Positions 1 to 5,359 of a DNA stretch of 7,894 bases are shown piece by piece (position 1 is the stretch's first letter; every line of letters begins with the position of its first letter). Source of the DNA: Candidatus Methylomirabilota bacterium (lineage in GTDB: Bacteria > Methylomirabilota > Methylomirabilia > Methylomirabilales > 2-02-FULL-66-22). The stretch lies in the NCBI GenBank assembly GCA_016209725.1, contig JACQVO010000273.1:1-7894 (forward strand). The letters are read 5' to 3'. A program made the translations under genes and the position numbers. Under the pieces are notes generated by a model. The model was not told the DNA's origin, searched no databases, and worked only from the letters and a program-made list of their open reading frames with translations.

Positions 1-141
1 ACCCTGGACGTCGAATTCCAGGAGCGGCGCCTTCGTATCGGGCTCCGGGTACCCATCGGTGACGCCAATGAGGTCGAGGGCATTGACGCCGAGGCCGACG
101 ACGTCAACCCGCAGATTCTCCAGGTTGTCCGCCGCCGCCAT
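1..141 (-). CDS. PfkB-family carbohydrate kinase, N-terminal fragment
   Basis: Only the first 47 codons are present; the gene runs off the left edge. The visible protein starts MAAADNLENLRVDVVGLGVN and continues with ALDLIGVTDGYPEPDTKAPL and LEFDVQG. A hydrophobic first strand (DVVGLGVNALD), followed by a P-E-P-D-T-K segment and the run-up to a Gly-rich motif, is the typical opening of ribokinase/PfkB sugar kinases, where this first strand and its N/D residues contact the sugar. Such enzymes use ATP to phosphorylate a sugar or sugar phosphate in the cytoplasm. The ATG overlaps the stop of the upstream permease by one base (TAATG), so translation is probably coupled; a GGTGA lies 8 bases before the ATG. 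Its place behind a sugar ABC transporter and an aldolase suggests that it phosphorylates the imported sugar or its isomer. The ATP-binding and catalytic (GAGD-type) motifs lie outside the window, so substrate and intactness are unknown. Confidence 0.75.
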   Translation of the reverse strand, partial: MAAADNLENLRVDVVGLGVNALDLIGVTDGYPEPDTKAPLLEFDVQG

Positions 142-983
142 TACCCCTTCACCGCCCCCGCCGTGAGACCGGCGATGAGTTGCCGCTGGACCAGCATGAA
201 GAAGAACACGATCGGGAGGGCGGTGATCACCCCGCCGGCCGTCAACAGGTCCCAGCGGATGATGAACTCCCCCATGAACGTCTGCAGGCCCACAGGCAAC
301 GTCCGGGCCCGCAGGTCCGCGGTGAAGGTCAGCGCGTAGATGAATTCGTTCCAGGAGTAGATGAAGATGTAGGTGAGCGCCGCGGCGACGCCCGGGGCAG
401 AAAGCGGCAGCAGGACGTACCGGAAGGTCTGCAAGCGGGTGCATCCGTCGATAGTGGCCGCCTCGTCCAGCTCGCGGGGGATGGCATTGAAGAAGCCGGT
501 CAGCATCCAGGTGGAGAAGGGGACGGCGAAGGTGCTGTGGGCCAGGATCAGGGCGGGCGGCGTGTTCAGGATTCCCAGCGAGCGCATGATGAGGAACAGC
601 GGCAGGACCAGGAGCACCGAGGGGAAGAGTTGCGTGACGAGGAACCCGAAGAGCATGACGCCCTTGCCCCGGAAGGGGATCCGCGAGAAACAGTAGGCCG
701 CCGCCGTGGCCACCACCAGCGCCACGGCGCACGTGGAGACCGCGACGATCCCGCTGTTTCGCATGTAGGTCAGAAACGGCGTCGTCTCCAGGAGCAGCCG
801 GTACCCCTCGAAGGTCGGCTGGCCGGGCCAGTACCGGACGGCCTTGGTGTAGAGTTCGTTGGGGGGCTTGATGGAGGTGATGAACATCCAGGCGTAGGGG
901 GCCAGGACGAATGTCAGCCAGGCGCCCAGGGGCACCCATAGCTTCAGCGCGGCCCAGGCCCGGCGCACGGGACGGCGGGTCAC
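141..983 (-). CDS. Carbohydrate ABC transporter permease, MalG type (CUT1)
   Basis: A 280-residue inner-membrane permease, normal length for MalG/UgpE-type subunits. About six hydrophobic segments are visible (roughly residues 13-35, 78-100, 108-134, 143-166, 199-220, 250-270). The cytoplasmic EAA loop that docks on the ATPase starts at residue 174 (EAATIDG) and ends at LPLSAPG (192-198), the signature of binding-protein-dependent transport permeases. WNEFIYAL (211-218) is a typical MalG-family stretch. I chose the GTG at 983-981: its GTGA overlaps the TGA of the upstream permease by four bases, GAGGGA lies a suitable distance upstream, and the basic start (TRRPVRRAWAALK) followed by a membrane helix fits the family. 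The reading frame stays open further upstream to 1646, but that part is a shadow inside the neighbouring permease. It forms the translocation channel with the 980-1909 product. The transported sugar is unknown. Confidence 0.92.
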   Translation of the reverse strand: MTRRPVRRAWAALKLWVPLGAWLTFVLAPYAWMFITSIKPPNELYTKAVRYWPGQPTFEGYRLLLETTPFLTYMRNSGIVAVSTCAVALVVATAAAYCFSRIPFRGKGVMLFGFLVTQLFPSVLLVLPLFLIMRSLGILNTPPALILAHSTFAVPFSTWMLTGFFNAIPRELDEAATIDGCTRLQTFRYVLLPLSAPGVAAALTYIFIYSWNEFIYALTFTADLRARTLPVGLQTFMGEFIIRWDLLTAGGVITALPIVFFFMLVQRQLIAGLTAGAVKG

Positions 984-1909
984 TGGACCATTCCCTCGTT
1001 GGCGCGGAGCTGGCGCAGGTAGAGCACGATGGCGGCGGCCAGGATGACCACCTGGACGATGGCGATGGTCGCCCCATAGCCGAAGTCGAGCCGCTTGTAG
1101 GCCGTATAGTAGGCGTGAAGCGGGACGGTGAGGCTGCTGTAGCCGGGCCCCCCGCCGGTCATGATCATGATCAGGTCCATGTAGTTGGCGGTCCAGATCA
1201 TCCGCAGCATGGTGGTGATGAGGATCGTGGGCAGGAGAAGCGGCAGGGTGACGTGACAGAAGACGCGCCAGGCAGAGGCCCCGTCGATCTTGGCTGCCTC
1301 GAACAGATCCTCGGGGATGGCCTGGAGGGCGGCCAGCAGCATGACGGCGAAGAAGGGGATCCCCTGCCAGACATCCGCCAGGATAACGGCCGGCAGGGCG
1401 GACCAGGGCTGGGCCAGCCACGGCTGGAAGCGCGAGAGGATCCCCGCCTTGACGAGCAGGTCGTTGAGGAGGCCGTAATTGCCGTCCAGCATCCAGGTCC
1501 ACATGAGGGCCACCAGGACGCTGGGCGTGGCCCAGGGGATCAGGGCCAGGCCGCGGACGACGGCCCGACCGGGGAACCGCCGGTTCAGGATGATCGCCCC
1601 CACGAGCCCGCCCAGGAACTGGAACACGACGACACCCACCACCCACACGACGGAGTTCTGCAGGGCGATCCGGATGACCGGGTCCTGCAGAAGCGCCTGG
1701 TAGTGCTCCAGGCCCACGAATCGCGTCAGGTCGGGCTGCAGGATCTCCAGCCGGTGAAAGCTGAGCCAGACGGCGCGGCCGATGGGGTAGGCGACGATCC
1801 CGACGAGGAGCGCCAAGGCCGGTGAAAGCAGAAAGAGGGGCAAGGCCAACGCCCCGCCCCTCCCTGTCTTGCCGAACGCCCTAGCGCTGGAGCGCCTTGG
1901 CGATCTCAT
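980..1909 (-). CDS. Carbohydrate ABC transporter permease, MalF/UgpA type (CUT1)
   Basis: A 309-residue permease and partner of the 141-983 product. After a basic cytoplasmic N-terminus come hydrophobic segments near residues 20-48, 85-108, 118-140, 172-196, 225-250 and 277-298. The EAA loop begins at E204 (EAAKIDG) and ends with LPLLLP (222-227). FVGLEHYQALLQDP (64-77) and TGGGPGYSS (251-259) are wording typical of the MalF/UgpA side of CUT1 transporters. The start is uncertain. I use ATG 1909-1907, which overlaps the solute-binding-protein gene by 29 bases, has AAGG about 9 bases upstream, and gives a positively charged leader before the first helix. The alternative is TTG 1849-1847, with a GGGAGG about 9 bases upstream, giving 289 residues. 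No ATG lies between these two. The C-terminus ends in MVQ, its stop overlapping the GTG of the next permease. Identity is firm; substrate is not readable. Confidence 0.9.
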   Translation of the reverse strand: MRSPRRSSARAFGKTGRGGALALPLFLLSPALALLVGIVAYPIGRAVWLSFHRLEILQPDLTRFVGLEHYQALLQDPVIRIALQNSVVWVVGVVVFQFLGGLVGAIILNRRFPGRAVVRGLALIPWATPSVLVALMWTWMLDGNYGLLNDLLVKAGILSRFQPWLAQPWSALPAVILADVWQGIPFFAVMLLAALQAIPEDLFEAAKIDGASAWRVFCHVTLPLLLPTILITTMLRMIWTANYMDLIMIMTGGGPGYSSLTVPLHAYYTAYKRLDFGYGATIAIVQVVILAAAIVLYLRQLRANEGMVQ

Positions 1910-3143
1910 CCAGCATGTCCTTGCTGCCGATCTGTCCCAGGAGGGCCCGCTGCATGTTGGCCTGCCAGGCCTGGGCCGAGACGTACCCCACCCCGGGCAG
2001 CGGCGGCCACGCGATGGCGTAGTTGGCGCCGTCCAGGGACACCTTGAAGAACACATTCTCGCTGTAACGCGGCAGTCTGGACACCGACTTCAGGACGGGC
2101 AACTGGCCCTGGCGCGAGCCGCTCCACTTGTCCATGGGCGCGTTCTCGCTCAGCCACGAGATGAAGGTGAAGGCGGCCTCCTTCTGCTTGCTGGCGGCGA
2201 ACACCACATTGCCGGACATGGTCGCCATGGTCGCCGGCTTCGCCGGGTCGGCCGCCGGGATCGGGAGGACGCCGACATTCGCCGCCCCCAGTTTCTGGGT
2301 CACCAGGACGGAACTGCCCACGTGGTGGGCCATCATGGCTGTGTTCCCCGACTGGAAGGCCCCCAGCACCTGGGCATACGCATCGGTCGGCGCGCTGGGG
2401 GGCGCCACCTTGTGGGCCCGGAAGAGCTCGATGTACCACTGGTTGACCTTGACCGCCTCCGGGCTGTTGATGATGACCTTCCCCTGGGTATCCACCATGC
2501 GCGCGCCACCGGCCACCATGAAGGCCAGCCACTGGTCCTGGCCGCCGGCCCCGCCCCGCAGGCCGAAGCCGTACTGGTTCTTGGCAGGATCGGTGAGCTT
2601 CCTGGCGGCGGCCAGGAAGTCCTCGAACGTCGCCGGCGGCTTGAGGCCGGCCTGGGCGAACCAGTCCCTGCGATAATACAGGTAGAAGGTGATGAACTGA
2701 TGCGGCAGCATGTAGACGGGACCCGCCGCCGTGATCTTGCCCGTGTTCCAGAGGTTCTCGATGACGTCCCCGCGCCCCGGCCACTTGGCGACGGAATTCG
2801 CCATGGGCTCCAGTCCGTTGAGCTTCACGAACTCGCCCAGCCACCAATCCTTGAACCGCCCGGCATCGGGACCGGCGCCGGCGGCCAGGGCCGTCACCAA
2901 CTTGTCGTGGTACTCGCTGAGCGGGACGAGCTGATACTCGACCTTGATCGTCGGGTGGGTGGCGTTGAACTCTTTCACGAGCTGGTCGAACATCGGCTCG
3001 GTCGGGTCGTCCAGCCACAACCAGTAGCGAACCAGGGTGGGCGCCTGGGCGTGGAGCGGCTCCGGCGCGCTCCCGGCGATCAGAAGCACAGCCAGCACCC
3101 CGAGGCATGCGCCCAGCCTTCCAATCCGGCAAAATCGCAGCAT
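1881..3143 (-). CDS. Extracellular solute-binding protein family 1 (sugar ABC transporter)
   Basis: A 420-residue periplasmic binding protein, the usual size for CUT1 sugar-binding proteins. Residues 1-34 form a Sec signal peptide: basic start (MLRFCRIGR), hydrophobic core (LGVLAVLLIAG), and an AQA cleavage site after A34. There is no lipobox cysteine near the site, so it is probably soluble in the periplasm rather than a lipoprotein. The mature start, LVRYWLWLDDPTEPMFDQLV with KEFNATHPTIKVEYQ shortly after, is the classic family-1 opening strand and first helix; FAQAGLKPPATFEDFLAAAR and GAFQSGNTAMMAHH are further family landmarks. The start is fixed by a near-perfect ribosome site 7 bases upstream. 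Two permease genes follow at once, so it delivers the ligand to them. The 145-base gap to the upstream aldolase holds an inverted repeat and a weak promoter-like element, so it may have extra expression of its own. Many aromatic residues near the start fit a carbohydrate ligand, but the sugar is unknown. Confidence 0.93.
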   Translation of the reverse strand: MLRFCRIGRLGACLGVLAVLLIAGSAPEPLHAQAPTLVRYWLWLDDPTEPMFDQLVKEFNATHPTIKVEYQLVPLSEYHDKLVTALAAGAGPDAGRFKDWWLGEFVKLNGLEPMANSVAKWPGRGDVIENLWNTGKITAAGPVYMLPHQFITFYLYYRRDWFAQAGLKPPATFEDFLAAARKLTDPAKNQYGFGLRGGAGGQDQWLAFMVAGGARMVDTQGKVIINSPEAVKVNQWYIELFRAHKVAPPSAPTDAYAQVLGAFQSGNTAMMAHHVGSSVLVTQKLGAANVGVLPIPAADPAKPATMATMSGNVVFAASKQKEAAFTFISWLSENAPMDKWSGSRQGQLPVLKSVSRLPRYSENVFFKVSLDGANYAIAWPPLPGVGYVSAQAWQANMQRALLGQIGSKDMLDEIAKALQR

Positions 3144-3150
3144 GATGGCA

Positions 3151-3160
3151 CCTCCTCCTT
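3151..3160 (-). promoter_or_regulatory. Strong Shine-Dalgarno site of the solute-binding-protein gene
   Basis: Read on the minus strand this is AAGGAGGAGG, ending 7 bases before the ATG at 3143-3141. It is the strongest ribosome-binding site in the window and fits the need for an excess of binding protein over permeases. It settles the start codon. Confidence 0.85.
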
Positions 3161-3200
3161 GCCTACCGTTCCGGCCGTCGGATGATGGGGGAAACCCTCC

Positions 3201-3240
3201 GCCCCTCGCCGCCTGAACATCTCACACGTCTCCGAGGGGC
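3201..3240. repeat. Perfect 8-bp inverted repeat upstream of the binding-protein gene
   Basis: GCCCCTCG at 3201-3208 and CGAGGGGC at 3233-3240 are exact reverse complements separated by 24 bases. Arm centres are 32 bases apart, about three helical turns, so both arms face the same side of the DNA. No T-run follows on either strand, so it is not an intrinsic terminator. It could be an operator or an RNA hairpin that affects expression between the aldolase and transporter genes. Eight-base GC-rich arms can also arise by chance in a GC-rich sequence. Confidence 0.4.
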
Positions 3241-3245
3241 GTCAA
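3216..3245 (-). promoter_or_regulatory. Weak sigma-70-like promoter candidate before the binding-protein gene
   Basis: On the minus strand TTGACG (3245-3240; 5 of 6 to the -35 consensus) is followed after 18 bases by GATGTT (3221-3216; only 3 of 6), with a TG one base before it as in extended -10 elements. It lies between the arms of the 3201-3240 inverted repeat, which would suit repressor control. The -10 is poor, so this is only a candidate internal promoter. Confidence 0.2.
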
Positions 3246-3288
3246 CCAGGAACCACGGCGCTTCCGGTTCGAAAGGGAGCCCGCGCCT

Positions 3289-4689
3289 TTACCGCGCCAG
3301 CTCCTGGGCCAAGGCTTGTGGCGGCGGGAGAAGCAGGGCGGATGGTCTCGCGAGCCGGACCACCAGGTCCCGGGTCCCGCCCACCTTCAGCCGTTCGAAC
3401 ATGTCCCCGAACATCTCTTCCAGGGAATGCCCGATGGCGTCCTGAACTTCGGTAGGGAGGTCCCAGAATCTCGCCTTCATGCCTGCCCAGGCCTTTTTCC
3501 GCGTCGTGTACAAGAACTGGGCGTCCGTCTGGCCAGGCTTCCTCTCGTCGGCGTGATGGGTGAACACGTACGACCGGATCTCCTGCTTCACCGCCTCGGG
3601 GAGGCGCGGGTGGTCGAAGATGAGATTGTTGAATCCGAGGGCCAGGTGGATCTCGACCGTCTCGCTCTCCGGGAACCGGGAGAAGACCTCCATGGGGAGG
3701 GTCGAGGCGCCGTGCTGGACCGCCCCGGAGAGGCCGAACTCTTGGCGGGCGACGCGGGAGATCTCCGCCAGGGCGTCGAAGGCGACGGTGACCCGGGCCA
3801 GACTGCCGTCCGGGAGCACCACCCCCCCGTGGTGCGTGCCGGAGTTGACGCTGATCTTGCTGACGCCCACGCCGTCCCCCGCCGCGGCGAGGGCGGGCCG
3901 GTAGGTCGCCATGAAGGCGCGCAGCTCGTCCGGCGTGGTGTTGTGGGCCCCCACCTCGCCGATCTCCGCCCCGACGGAGATCGTGATCCCGGCCGGCTCC
4001 ATCTCGCGGATGATCCGGGTGAAGCGGGCGGTGACCTCGGCGTTCAGACGTTGTTGCTCCACCACGGTCGTATGGGACAGGTCCACCAGCGTCGAGGCGT
4101 CCACGTCGATGTTGAAATAGCCCGCGGCGATCTGCTCCCGGATCAGATCGGAGAGACGCTGGGCCTCGGCCGCCGGGTCCCTGGCGTAGGCGCCGGCATT
4201 GACCTGGACGTGGTCCCCCTGGAGGAAGATCGGGCCGCGGCGGCCTTCCCGTAGCGCGGCGGCCAGGACGGCCGCCGTATATTCCGCCGGCCGCTGGTCG
4301 GCGTACAGCATCTCCAGAGGCGCCTGTTCGAAGATCAGGAGATCCGATTCCAGCTTCCGCGCCGCACGGAAGGCCGCCCGGCAGGTCTGGTAGGTCCAGC
4401 CTCGCAAGTTGAGCGCTGGAACTGTCCGGCCGCTCCACTCGCCCCGCCCCCGAGCCGCATACAGCCCATGGATCGAGGCAGGAATCAATCCATTGGCCTG
4501 CGCGACCGTACGGATGGCCCAGTTCGCCGCCCCGCGAACGCTGGGCTCTGCGAGCGCGGCTGCGCGCGCCCAGCGGTCCAGCACCTCCCCCGGGGGGAGG
4601 GCACCCTCCGAGAGCACTGGGGTGGGTCCGGAGGGCAGGGCCAAAGCACGGAGGTCCGCAATGAGTTCAGCGATCGACATCAGATCCAT
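3289..4689 (-). CDS. Large class II (metal-dependent) fructose-bisphosphate aldolase family protein
   Basis: A 466-residue cytoplasmic protein of the class II aldolase family (FbaA/GatY/KbaY/IolJ fold), which cleaves a ketose phosphate or bisphosphate to dihydroxyacetone phosphate and an aldehyde using a divalent metal. The expected catalytic landmarks are present in order: the Asp-His pair D159-H160 (LQGDHVQVN), the FNIDVDAST strand (192-200), an acidic metal-site region (SVGAEIGEVG, 238-247), the second metal His in GTHHGG (H287 by alignment to TAHG of GatY), and the third in AVQHGAST (H326). It is much longer than usual (about 285-360 residues), with roughly 120 extra residues before the barrel core and a C-terminal extension after FNNLIFDH (353-360). 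ATG 4689 is chosen because AAGGAG lies 7 bases upstream; a second ATG sits three codons later. It heads a sugar-transport operon that ends in a PfkB kinase, which fits kinase-then-aldolase catabolism. Substrates such as fructose-, tagatose- or inositol-derived phosphates cannot be told apart here. Confidence 0.85.
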   Translation of the reverse strand: MDLMSIAELIADLRALALPSGPTPVLSEGALPPGEVLDRWARAAALAEPSVRGAANWAIRTVAQANGLIPASIHGLYAARGRGEWSGRTVPALNLRGWTYQTCRAAFRAARKLESDLLIFEQAPLEMLYADQRPAEYTAAVLAAALREGRRGPIFLQGDHVQVNAGAYARDPAAEAQRLSDLIREQIAAGYFNIDVDASTLVDLSHTTVVEQQRLNAEVTARFTRIIREMEPAGITISVGAEIGEVGAHNTTPDELRAFMATYRPALAAAGDGVGVSKISVNSGTHHGGVVLPDGSLARVTVAFDALAEISRVARQEFGLSGAVQHGASTLPMEVFSRFPESETVEIHLALGFNNLIFDHPRLPEAVKQEIRSYVFTHHADERKPGQTDAQFLYTTRKKAWAGMKARFWDLPTEVQDAIGHSLEEMFGDMFERLKVGGTRDLVVRLARPSALLLPPPQALAQELAR

Positions 4690-4696
4690 CAAGAAA

Positions 4697-4702
4697 CTCC
4701 TT
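4697..4702 (-). promoter_or_regulatory. Shine-Dalgarno site of the aldolase gene
   Basis: AAGGAG on the minus strand ends 7 bases before the ATG at 4689-4687. It excludes the longer in-frame reading up to 4815, which has no comparable site and a non-family N-terminus. Confidence 0.75.
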
Positions 4703-4739
4703 GAATGACGGCACGAGGACACGAAACAATGGAGGGGAG

Positions 4740-4767
4740 AGTCTAGCACGGGGTATCGAGGATGCAA
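4740..4767 (-). promoter_or_regulatory. Alternative sigma-70-like promoter for the aldolase operon
   Basis: On the minus strand TTGCAT (4767-4762; 3 of 6) and TAGACT (4745-4740; 4 of 6) are 16 bases apart, with TG one base before the -10 (extended -10 form). The start would be near 4733, giving a leader of about 44 bases. It shares its TTGCA with the sigma-54-like element, so the two are competing readings of the same DNA or overlapping promoters. Confidence 0.25.
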
Positions 4768-4779
4768 AGAACCAACCAA
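4763..4779 (-). promoter_or_regulatory. Sigma-54-like (-24/-12) promoter candidate for the aldolase-transport operon
   Basis: The minus strand reads TTGGTTGGTTCTTTGCA. Compared with the RpoN consensus (TTGGCAC, spacer, TTGCA) the TTGG of the -24 element and all of the -12 TTGCA match, and the diagnostic GG-N10-GC spacing is exact; the CAC part of the -24 element does not match. Transcription would start near 4752, giving a leader of about 63 bases to the aldolase ATG. Support from context: the divergent gene pair encodes a histidine kinase and an NtrC-family activator carrying the sigma-54 contact loop. Half-matched -24 boxes do occur by chance, so this stays a candidate. Confidence 0.42.
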
Positions 4780-4810
4780 GACCGGAGCCCTCGCTCCCTC
4801 TCTGGAGTGA

Positions 4811-4831
4811 GCCATGGACTTCGGTCATGGC
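4811..4831. promoter_or_regulatory. Dyad with cUUCGg loop, possible activator site
   Basis: GCCATG (4811-4816) and CATGGC (4826-4831) are exact inverted arms 15 bases apart centre to centre. Allowing one bulged G, the pairing extends to GAC/GTC and closes on TTCG at 4820-4823, so RNA of the plus strand would form an 8-bp stem with the very stable C(UUCG)G tetraloop. As DNA it is centred about 70 bases upstream of the predicted sigma-54 start, near where enhancer-binding proteins bind. No T-run follows on either strand, so it is not a standard terminator. Which role applies, if any, is undecided. Confidence 0.35.
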
Positions 4832-4936
4832 CGCCGGTGACGCGAGGTCGGTTCCCGCGTTGCAGTAGGCCTCCATAGGGGGGTAGACGAATCGATGGGG
4901 CATTGTGGCCTCATTGGGACATCTGTGCCGAGATGA

Positions 4937-4965
4937 TTGCAGAGGTGAGACATGGCGGTTATACT
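4937..4965 (+). promoter_or_regulatory. Sigma-70-like promoter candidate pointing to the sensor kinase
   Basis: TTGCAG (4937-4942; 3 of 6) and TATACT (4960-4965; 5 of 6) are separated by the ideal 17 bases. A start near 4972 would give a leader of about 380 bases that runs through the REP-like cluster and the small ORF before the kinase ATG. It is the best plus-strand promoter match between the two operons. Confidence 0.35.
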
Positions 4966-4996
4966 GGTGTAGTGACTCGCAAATTCCTTTACAATT

Positions 4997-5111
4997 CCGT
5001 TCACCCTGAGCCTGTCGAAGGGTGCGAAATCCGGGCTTCGTCGTGAGCCCCTCGGCCTGAGCTCGGGACGAAGGCTCAGCCGAACGGCTTCGACAAGCTC
5101 AGCCCGAACGG
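4997..5111. repeat. REP-like inverted-repeat cluster (CTGAGCYTGTCGAAG family)
   Basis: Two 26-base copies face each other: one at 4997-5022 on the plus strand and one at 5111-5086 on the minus strand, sharing CCGTTC, CTGAGC and TGTCGAAG (20 of 26 identical). Each can fold into a short hairpin with the GAGCYTGTCGA loop. The stem differences compensate: CC/GG pairs at 5004-5005 with 5021-5022 are swapped to GG/CC in the second copy. Between them lie degenerate pieces, including CCGTTCGGCTGAGCC on the minus strand (5087-5073) and a CTTCGTC/GACGAAG pair (5036-5042 with 5067-5073). This wording resembles the dispersed intergenic palindromes carrying CTTCGACAAGCTCAG that I recall from many environmental bacterial genomes. 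Such elements are usually mobile by a trans-acting transposase or serve as RNA-stability or DNA-topology sites. Confidence 0.75.
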
Positions 5112-5161
5112 GCTCTCTGTAATGCCATTTCTGAGTCAGTACACTAGATCGGAAAAGGGCA

Positions 5162-5359
5162 ATGAGCGACGATCATGATCCAATTGCGCTGCTGACCGGG
5201 AGTAGAGATCAGAACCGCCGGGCGAGGCAGATCGGCATGGGCAATCTGACGAAACGCAGTGGGATCAGGATGACGATCTGCCCGCCGGCAACTGCCACCC
5301 GTCCCGAGGCCGCCGGAACCGGTGCTCGCGGACTCGGCGCGCTGAGAGCGATCGAATGA
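5162..5359 (+). CDS. Doubtful small ORF, 65 codons, upstream of the kinase
   Basis: The ORF starts ATG at 5162 with a purine-rich GGAAAAGGG just before it and ends in a TGA that overlaps the kinase ATG (ATGA at 5356-5359), an arrangement seen in coupled genes. The product (beginning MSDDHDPIALLTGSRDQNRR, Arg- and Gly-rich, no membrane helix or known motif) resembles nothing I recognise. Third codon positions are less GC-rich than in the adjacent kinase gene. It may be a leader peptide coupled to the kinase, but more likely is a chance open frame in a 5' leader. No function is proposed. Confidence 0.2.
   Translation: MSDDHDPIALLTGSRDQNRRARQIGMGNLTKRSGIRMTICPPATATRPEAAGTGARGLGALRAIE

Larger units (their letters stand above)
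4690..5355. other. Divergent intergenic region between aldolase operon and sensor kinase
   Basis: About 670 bases separate the two outward-facing transcription units. Reading left to right it holds the aldolase ribosome site and promoter candidates (4697-4779), a small GGAGC/GCTCC hairpin (4784-4797), a UUCG-looped dyad (4811-4831), a stretch of about 100 bases with nothing I recognise (4832-4936), a plus-strand promoter candidate (4937-4965), a REP-like repeat cluster (4997-5111), and a doubtful small ORF (5162-5359). It is visibly less GC-rich around 4910-5000 and 5112-5190, as expected for promoter DNA. No tRNA, rRNA, CRISPR or transposase remnant is seen. Confidence 0.7.

Noticed and set aside
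984..1646. Upstream extension of the 141-983 permease frame
   Set aside because: The frame stays open, but the extra 221 residues are Pro/Arg/His-rich nonsense overlapping the other permease. The GTG at 983 with its GTGA overlap is the sensible start.
911..1825. Long plus-strand open frame opposite the permease gene
   Set aside because: It is antisense to clear ABC permeases. The product is a low-complexity D/G/H/Q/P-rich string with no domain, as expected for GC-rich antisense frames.
1869..3185. 438-codon plus-strand open frame opposite the solute-binding protein
   Set aside because: The minus strand encodes a full signal-peptide-bearing binding protein with a strong ribosome site. The plus frame has R/G/H/L-rich shadow composition and no recognisable motif.
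3201..3240. Intrinsic terminator after the aldolase
   Set aside because: The loop would be 24 bases and no T-run follows on the minus strand, so it does not fit a Rho-independent terminator.
3316..4254. 312-codon plus-strand open frame opposite the aldolase
   Set aside because: The minus strand shows all catalytic landmarks of a class II aldolase; this frame has none and no ribosome site.
1..4689. Assignment to a sulfoquinovose, tagatose or inositol pathway
   Set aside because: A PfkB kinase plus class II aldolase is compatible with several pathways. No pathway-specific enzyme is visible, so naming one would be a guess.
4997..5111. CRISPR array
   Set aside because: Copies are inverted, not direct, only two are well kept, and there are no regular spacers or cas genes.
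5117..5145. Possible second plus-strand promoter with TACACT as -10
   Set aside because: No acceptable -35 is found at 16-18 bases upstream (CTGTAA at best) and no extended -10, so the 4937-4965 element is the better candidate.
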